Positions 59,236-64,000 of a stretch of 64,000 bases of DNA are shown piece by piece. The notes beneath the pieces are model-generated. The model was not told the DNA's origin, ran no database searches, and saw only the letters and a list, made by a program, of their open reading frames with translations. A program made the position numbers and the translations under genes. Origin of the DNA: Candidatus Thermochlorobacteriaceae bacterium (lineage in GTDB: Bacteria; Bacteroidota; Chlorobiia; Chlorobiales; Thermochlorobacteraceae); the NCBI GenBank assembly GCA_029263855.1, contig JAJUFC010000016.1, positions 1 through 64,000 of the forward strand, written 5' to 3'. Numbering within the stretch: position 1 is the first letter of the stretch; every line of letters starts with the position of its first letter.

Positions 59236-59814
59236 TTAAGATTGAATTTCCGTCTTCTCGTAAAGCTCGGCGAGCGGAATCGCCAAACCAAGACTTTCCA
59301 ACGCCACCGACTCCGAAAGCGACTTGTATTCCGACAACAGCCACTTGCCGTTGGGCTGTTTGGAGAAGACCTCCACGCTCACGCATTCGGAGTCGACGAG
59401 CGCATACTCTTTGAGCGAGGGCAAGGCGCGATAGTGCGCAAACTTCGTCCCACGATCGTAATCCGCTGACGAGGGCGACGTGACTTCCACGATGAGCGTC
59501 GGGTTCAAGAGGCTTTCGCCGAACACGTCCTTCTCGTATTCGGGCTTGCCGCACACGACGCACACGTCGGGATAGCAATACTTGCGAATGGCGGCAATCT
59601 TGACGCGCATATCGCTGGTGTATGCGGTGCAAGGCTTCTTCCGTAATTGAGAGCCGAGCGAAATGCTGATGTTCATCGCGATGATGCTGTGCGCGGGACT
59701 GCCGCCCGCCATCGCGAAAATTTCGCCCTGAAAATACTCGCTCTTCGTTTCTGCCTCGCGCTCGCGGGCAAGGTATTCAGATTCCGTGAAAAGATGCTTT
59801 GGTTCGGCGGTCAT
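59236..59814 (-). CDS. Uma2-family (DUF820) PD-(D/E)XK nuclease-like protein
   Basis: 192 residues. Motifs: [39 protein letters not shown] at the N-terminus, KYCYPDVCVVCGKPEYE (Asp), LLNPTLIVEVTSPSSADYDRGTKF (E-x-x), and a final strand/helix. Closest to the Uma2 gene at 54.6 kb in wording of these motifs, so the two are paralogues. It lies 12 nt after mutA and is probably cotranscribed. Function unknown. Confidence 0.86.
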   Translation of the reverse strand: MTAEPKHLFTESEYLAREREAETKSEYFQGEIFAMAGGSPAHSIIAMNISISLGSQLRKKPCTAYTSDMRVKIAAIRKYCYPDVCVVCGKPEYEKDVFGESLLNPTLIVEVTSPSSADYDRGTKFAHYRALPSLKEYALVDSECVSVEVFSKQPNGKWLLSEYKSLSESVALESLGLAIPLAELYEKTEIQS

Positions 59815-59826
59815 AACAACTCACGA

Positions 59827-61230
59827 TTAGGTTTCATTTGCAAGCCGCTCCAATTCCATCGCCGCAACGGCGCGGTAGGGCGAAAGCGTTTCAATTTCCG
59901 CGTCGCTTGGTGGCGCGGGCGATTCAAGCCCGACTTCAATGGTCGATTTCATTTTTTCTTTCGCGTTAGGCGATTTCGTGACGCCAATCAGATTGAATTT
60001 CTTTTCGGCGATGAGTTTGTCGCGGGCTTCTCGGACGCGCCGAATTTCCGATTGAACGAAGCCTGAACGAAGCGATTGAATCATTCCGCCCTGCGATTCA
60101 ATCCGCTGAACGAGCGACCACGCGGCGTTTCCCATTGCGTCGGTGAGCGATTCCAATGCGTAAGAGCCTGCGGCGGCATCAACGACTTTGTCCAAGTGCG
60201 ATTCATCGCGCAAGATGAGGCTTGCGTTGCGCGAAAGGTGCGCGGAAAATTCGTTGGGCGATTTGAAGAGTTCATCAAAGCGAGCGACGGTGATGGAATC
60301 CGCGCCGCCCGTCGCCGCCGCCATCGCTTCAACCGTGCCGCGCAGAAGGTTGTTATGCGCGTCGTAAATCGTCTTGTTCCATCGCGCGCTCGAGACGTGA
60401 ATCGTGGGCGTTGCCGATGCGCCGTAAGCCTTCGCCAATTCGCCGAAGAGCCAACGCGCCGCGCGAAACTTGGCGATTTCTAAAAAGTAACTTGCGCTAA
60501 CGGCAAACGAAACCTCGATATGTTGCAACGCCTCGTCAGCCGAAACGCCTTGCTCCGTGAGCGCATCGAGATACTCAACCGCCGACGCGAGCGCGAACGC
60601 AAGTTCCTGCGCGAGCGAACTACCTGCGTTTTGATAAACATCGGCGCGAATCGTAACCACCTTGACGTTTGGATACGGTCTCGCCGCTCCAACCATTTGA
60701 GCCGCCGTCGCAAAGGCTTCCGACTCCCACTTGCCTTGTGTCGCAAACGACGCAATCGCGTCGAAATCAATCGAGACGTGGACGAACTTCGCGTCGAGAT
60801 TGCGCGAGCGCGTTTCATTGAGAAACAAGGAAAGAATTTGCGGCGCGTCTTGACAACCGTAGAAATGAACGGGCGCGGCTTCGAGCCAAATGCCATTGAG
60901 CAACGCGCTCATTTCGTTGGCGCTTTTGGGCGAAGCGAAAAACGCGATTGACATCGCGCCGCGATTGAGCGCATCGAGCGCAAGGCGATTGGCGCGTTTA
61001 ATGTCCGCGTCAAAAACTTCTTCGCGAATCAGCCACTCGCCTGTTGGCTTGAAAGGAATTGCAAACGGCGCAACATCTTCGTCGGTATAAATTGGCTGAA
61101 CATCAATGCCCTCGAGCGTGTGCCAAATGAGCGTCTCGTCAAACGATTTGCCTTTAAGGTCGCGAGTAATTTCGGCGAGCCAATCGCTTTTTTTGAGCGG
61201 CGGAAATTCGGAGAAGAGTTTTGTGGACAT
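59827..61230 (-). CDS. mutA: Methylmalonyl-CoA mutase small subunit, lacking the B12-binding domain
   Basis: 467 residues. Non-catalytic partner of MutB, related to the large subunit's barrel: LIWHTLEGIDVQPIYTDEDVA at the start, ALNRGAMSIAFFA, YLEIAKFRAARWLFGELAKAYGA, NNLLRGTVEAMAAATGGADSITV and DEAAGSYALESLTDAMGNAAW. Ends ALELERLANET-like after the barrel, so there is no cobalamin-binding domain; other MutA proteins have a degenerate one and are ~620 residues. That is normal in some Bacteroidetes/Chlorobi. Lies upstream of a Uma2 gene. Confidence 0.92.
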   Translation of the reverse strand: MSTKLFSEFPPLKKSDWLAEITRDLKGKSFDETLIWHTLEGIDVQPIYTDEDVAPFAIPFKPTGEWLIREEVFDADIKRANRLALDALNRGAMSIAFFASPKSANEMSALLNGIWLEAAPVHFYGCQDAPQILSLFLNETRSRNLDAKFVHVSIDFDAIASFATQGKWESEAFATAAQMVGAARPYPNVKVVTIRADVYQNAGSSLAQELAFALASAVEYLDALTEQGVSADEALQHIEVSFAVSASYFLEIAKFRAARWLFGELAKAYGASATPTIHVSSARWNKTIYDAHNNLLRGTVEAMAAATGGADSITVARFDELFKSPNEFSAHLSRNASLILRDESHLDKVVDAAAGSYALESLTDAMGNAAWSLVQRIESQGGMIQSLRSGFVQSEIRRVREARDKLIAEKKFNLIGVTKSPNAKEKMKSTIEVGLESPAPPSDAEIETLSPYRAVAAMELERLANET

Positions 61231-61292
61231 CGTTACAACAGAAGAAAAGGTTCTACAAAGTGCTTCGTGCGAAACTTACAGATTTTTCCGAT

Positions 61293-61300
61293 TAACTTTG
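61293..61300 (+). promoter_or_regulatory. Putative -7 promoter element for the CPXCG gene
   Basis: TAACTTTG matches TAnnTTTG and lies 19 nt before the ATG at 61320. No TTG at 19-21 nt further upstream, so only half of the promoter form is met. Confidence 0.35.
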
Positions 61301-61319
61301 CCAACTAAACGGCTGAAAA

Positions 61320-61508
61320 ATGTTGATAGAAGCAGGTTTCACGTGTGCAGTTTGCGGTGAATGGAACGAGACAGTCGTCGACACCGAAGGCGGCTTGCAT
61401 CAAACTTACACCGAAGATTGTTTCGTCTGCTGCCACCCGAATACGCTTTACATCACGATTGATGAAGAAACCGAGACGGCGTATATTGACGCAAGATTTG
61501 AAGAATAA
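61320..61508 (+). CDS. CPXCG-motif cysteine-rich protein
   Basis: 62 residues. TCAVCGEWNETVVDTEGGLHQTYTEDCFVCCHPNTLYI shows two Cys pairs (C-x-x-C-G and C-x-x-C-C), the layout of the small CPXCG-motif cysteine-rich family, which probably binds zinc. The first motif has Ala-Val in place of Pro-x (CAVCG). Just 1 nt before the HD phosphohydrolase gene, likely an operon. Function unknown. Confidence 0.82.
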   Translation: MLIEAGFTCAVCGEWNETVVDTEGGLHQTYTEDCFVCCHPNTLYITIDEETETAYIDARFEE

Positions 61509-61509
61509 A

Positions 61510-62877
61510 ATGTCCTTTCCTGAATTTCTCTTTCGCGCCGACGGCGGATTCATTCGCATTCCCGTTTGGGGACACATTCCGCTCGACGACGCGCTCCGAA
61601 AAACCATTTCCCACCCGACCTTCCTTCGCTTGAAAGGCATCAAGCAACTTTCGTTTGCGCATTATGTTTTTCCCGGCGCAACGCATACGCGCTTCGAGCA
61701 TAGCATCGGCGTGTATCACCTGACGCGACTCATCTTGCAACGCTTGCTCACGAACCCGCTCACCCAATCGCTTCAACGCAAATCCTTCTCGTTTGACGAA
61801 ACAAGTTGCCGCTTGATGCTCGCGTCGAGTTTGCTTCACGACATTGGGCATTATCCGCACGCGCATCTCGTCGAAAACGTCGCCATCACGAGCAAAAACG
61901 ACGTCGTTTTCAAAGACCACCAAGACCTAACGACCGAGCGCGTGTTTGAATCGCGAGAGGGCTTCGGCAGTTTGGCGGAAATTTTGGAGCGCGAGTGGAA
62001 CTTGGACGCGCGCGAAGTCTCCGCGATGGTAACGGGAAAAAAGAAGATGACCTTCTCCAAACTCATCAGCGGCACGCTCGACCCCGACAAGATGGATTAC
62101 CTAATGCGCGACGCGCACCACTGCTCTGTGCCTTACGGCAACATCGACATTGAACGTCTGATTGAATCCTTTGTGCCCGACGCGCAACGCAAACGCTTCG
62201 CCATCACGAGCAAAGGCATCGCGCCGTTTGAAAGCCTGATGTTCGCCAAATACGCGATGATGCGCAATGTGTATTGGCATCACGCGGTTCGCGCGATGTC
62301 CGCGATGCTCAAACGCTTCGCGCAAGACGCGCTCGACGAGGAGCAACTTTCGCCCGATGACGCGCAAAGCATTTTTTATCACAATGCCGACGAGCGAATT
62401 TTAGACGATTTGCTCGACGCGCTTCCAAAGCCGCTCTTCGCGTCGGCGGAGTTGCTCCTTGCGATTTTGGAACGCCGCCCCTACAAGCGCGCCATCACCT
62501 TGCCCGCAAACCCTGATGAACAGTGGCAATTTCGGCTCGCAACCGACGCGAAACTCCGAAAAGAAAAAGAACTCGCGCTCTGCAAATTGTTGAACAAGAA
62601 ATTCAAACTGAACCTCAAAGGCTACGAAGTCATCATCGACGCGCCGCCTGCAAAATCAATTTTTGATTACAAAGATTTTTCCGAGTTGCGACTCTATCGC
62701 GAAAAACGAAACGAGTTCGTTTCGTTCAGCGAAAGCGGCGAATCGGCGTTCACGACAGGGTTTGTCGCCGAGTTTGAACGCGCCACGAAAAAGTTTCGCG
62801 TCGTAGCGCGGGAAGACGTGGCGGGAAAATTGCGCGCGATTGAGAATGACTCGATTGAACGATTAAAATGCGCGTGA
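61510..62877 (+). CDS. HD-domain phosphohydrolase (SAMHD1/dGTPase-like)
   Basis: 455 residues from ATG 61510. HD residues: His64 in HTRFEHSIGVYHL, His110-Asp111 in LLHDIGHYPHAH, and Asp193/Asp196 in LDPDKMDYLMRDAHHCSV. The arrangement fits the COG1078 HD family related to dNTP triphosphohydrolases and human SAMHD1. Its activity (nucleotide triphosphohydrolase or other) is inferred from the family. Starts one base after the CPXCG gene stop. The C-terminal ~200 residues have no motif that I recognise. Confidence 0.88.
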   Translation: MSFPEFLFRADGGFIRIPVWGHIPLDDALRKTISHPTFLRLKGIKQLSFAHYVFPGATHTRFEHSIGVYHLTRLILQRLLTNPLTQSLQRKSFSFDETSCRLMLASSLLHDIGHYPHAHLVENVAITSKNDVVFKDHQDLTTERVFESREGFGSLAEILEREWNLDAREVSAMVTGKKKMTFSKLISGTLDPDKMDYLMRDAHHCSVPYGNIDIERLIESFVPDAQRKRFAITSKGIAPFESLMFAKYAMMRNVYWHHAVRAMSAMLKRFAQDALDEEQLSPDDAQSIFYHNADERILDDLLDALPKPLFASAELLLAILERRPYKRAITLPANPDEQWQFRLATDAKLRKEKELALCKLLNKKFKLNLKGYEVIIDAPPAKSIFDYKDFSELRLYREKRNEFVSFSESGESAFTTGFVAEFERATKKFRVVAREDVAGKLRAIENDSIERLKCA

Positions 62878-63551
62878 AGATGTCAGAAACGCCAACTGAA
62901 ACGATAAGCCAAGCTCTAACGCTCGCCCAACAAACCCAATACGGCGCCGCGCTACCGCTTTTTCAAAAAGCCGTCTTGCAGTTTCAAAGTCTTGGCGATG
63001 CGCAAGGCGAGGCTCGCGCGTTAAGCGGGCTTGGAAACACATATATCCAACTTGCTGATTATTCCTCCGCGCTTGAGGCTCTCTATCAAAGCTTGAACTG
63101 TCTGGAGAAGTCGGACAATGAATTGGGAAAGCATCGCGTGATGGTCAGCATCGCGGTTATTCATCAGAAAAATCGTCAGTTCGAGCGAAGTCTCAAACTA
63201 TGCGAGGAAGTAATCGCTTTTGCAGACCGAATGGGTTTGAAAGAGTTTAAGGCGGCGGCAATGAGCAATGCGGGAGAATCTTTCGCAAATATGGGGGATT
63301 TTGACAATGCTATTCGTTGCCTCGAAAACAGTCTTTTCTTGTGTCAAGAATTGGGAGATAAATTCGGAGAAGGGCGTCTGCTGCATAATATCGGAATGTT
63401 ATACTTGAACCTCGAGAAAATGGATTCCTCTTTTCGTTTTTTGACGGATGCGCTGACGAAACGCCGTCATATCAACGACAGATACGGCGAAGCCTGCTCG
63501 TCGCTCTTCTTGGGGAAATGGCATCACAAACGCGCTCTGCAAACTCGTTAG
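62868..63551 (+). CDS. TPR-repeat protein
   Basis: 227 residues; ATG 62868 overlaps the HD gene stop, and ATG 62880 is an alternative start. At least four tetratricopeptide repeats of the type QFQSLGDAQGEARALSGLGNTYIQLADYSSALEALYQSL, spaced by ~40 residues (the long, NB-ARC/kinesin-light-chain-like form). No catalytic domain before the stop. TPRs of this type often sit in front of adenylate cyclase or kinase domains in related bacteria, but here the protein ends after the repeats. Next gene is of the same sort. Confidence 0.8.
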   Translation: MRVKMSETPTETISQALTLAQQTQYGAALPLFQKAVLQFQSLGDAQGEARALSGLGNTYIQLADYSSALEALYQSLNCLEKSDNELGKHRVMVSIAVIHQKNRQFERSLKLCEEVIAFADRMGLKEFKAAAMSNAGESFANMGDFDNAIRCLENSLFLCQELGDKFGEGRLLHNIGMLYLNLEKMDSSFRFLTDALTKRRHINDRYGEACSSLFLGKWHHKRALQTR

Positions 63552-63576
63552 CGGCATTCTCTAATTAATCACACAA

Positions 63577-64000
63577 ATGACGACGGTTGAACAATTAAAC
63601 CTTGCGCTCGGAAACGCCCAAACAGACAAGGATAAAATCGACGCGCTTCTGAATTTAGCCAATCTCCTTCGCTTTCAGAATCCCCAACGCGCGCTCGCCT
63701 GCGCCGACGAAGCCTTGCAGTTAATCGCGGCGCGCACCGACATTGACGCACAAAAAGCCCGCGCCTTCTTGCAAAAAGGATTATCCCTCTGGCGATTAAG
63801 CGATTACCCCAACGCGCGATCGTCCTTCAATGCCGCCCTTGATATTTATCAAAATCTTAATGACGATGCGGGAATCGCGAATACGCTCAACAATCTTGGC
63901 AATGTGTATTTGAGGATTGCGGATTTCGAAAAAGCGCTTGACTACTACCAGCAGAGTTTTGAGATTTACAGGAGAATGGAAGAGATGCAGGGTTTGGCTT
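63577..64000 (+). CDS. TPR-repeat protein, C-terminus cut by window edge
   Basis: 141 codons from ATG 63577 to the right edge, with no stop. Contains TPR-type units: ALLNLANLLRFQNPQRALACADEAL, ARAFLQKGLSLWRLSDYPNARSSFNAALDIYQNL and NTLNNLGNVYLRIADFEKALDYYQQSFEIYRRM. The same long-TPR spacing as the preceding gene, so probably a diverged paralogue. It could continue into a signalling domain outside the window. Confidence 0.8.
   Translation, partial: MTTVEQLNLALGNAQTDKDKIDALLNLANLLRFQNPQRALACADEALQLIAARTDIDAQKARAFLQKGLSLWRLSDYPNARSSFNAALDIYQNLNDDAGIANTLNNLGNVYLRIADFEKALDYYQQSFEIYRRMEEMQGLA

Noticed and set aside
61330-61346. GGTTTCACGTGTGCAG as a further parS site
   Set aside because: Only the left half matches; the right arm has several mismatches and it lies inside the CPXCG coding sequence.

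Overview
This window looks like the origin-proximal part of a bacterial chromosome from the Bacteroidota/Chlorobiota (FCB) group. A Chlorobiota member close to Chloroherpeton-like lineages is my best guess, inferred from gene content only. Supporting points: a secreted protein ends in a type IX secretion sorting domain; the two outermost 'surface' genes carry tail-fibre/coathanger-type domains common in Bacteroidota; a CruC/CrtQ-like carotenoid glycosyltransferase is present; several genes have promoter-like motifs of the Bacteroidota form (TTG, 20-21 nt, TAnnTTTG); and many genes lack a Shine-Dalgarno sequence. There is no sign of plasmid or phage identity, and I recognise no tRNA or rRNA gene.

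Layout. 1-4.9 kb: a truncated metzincin protease, a tail-fibre-like secreted protein and a PafA-type alkaline phosphatase. 5.0-12.0 kb: the replication-initiation cluster on the minus strand, dnaA, dnaN, recF, a DUF721 gene, an intruding Uma2-family gene and gyrB. 12.0-12.3 kb: a strong oriC candidate, AT-rich with five DnaA boxes; a weaker box cluster lies on the other side of dnaA. 12.5-15.2 kb: rpmH, rnpA, yidD and yidC diverge on the plus strand. 15-31 kb: mixed housekeeping genes, including a second Uma2 gene, a PAP2 phosphatase, an AspT/YidE-type transporter, an SDR enzyme, enolase, ispF, clpP, groES-groEL under a textbook CIRCE operator, purK, a T9SS-exported protein, an HD-GYP regulator and a ROK kinase. 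31-40 kb: an M14 peptidase, an eroded ADP-ribosylglycohydrolase-like gene, type 2 IPP isomerase, a DNA methyltransferase, a PgpH-like 7TM-HD protein and trpE. 40-46 kb: mnmG, a tandem-receiver protein and a family-B DNA polymerase, with a cluster of parS (ParB-binding) sites in the gaps between them. 46-53 kb: envelope proteins of unknown function, gmhA, ribH, a PTPS-like gene, a CruC-like glycosyltransferase, a lipoprotein and a small barrel-like protein. 53-61 kb: a CPA2 antiporter, then both methylmalonyl-CoA mutase subunits separated by three Uma2 genes, a BrnT-BrnA toxin-antitoxin pair and a small secreted protein. 61-64 kb: a Cys-rich CPXCG protein, an HD phosphohydrolase and two TPR proteins, the last cut by the window edge.

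The main themes are chromosome replication and segregation (oriC, dnaA, dnaN, recF, gyrB, a parS cluster but no parAB here, PolB), proteostasis (GroESL/CIRCE, ClpP, YidC/YidD), and propionyl-CoA/methylmalonyl-CoA metabolism. The least ordinary features are five Uma2 (PD-(D/E)XK-like) genes, all beside core genes; a PolB with a DTDG motif C next to parS sites; and several enzyme homologues that have lost canonical residues (ARH-like, ROK, PTPS-like). I found no convincing wholly new multi-gene defence or biosynthetic system. The PolB/tandem-receiver/parS neighbourhood and the Uma2 proliferation are the best leads.
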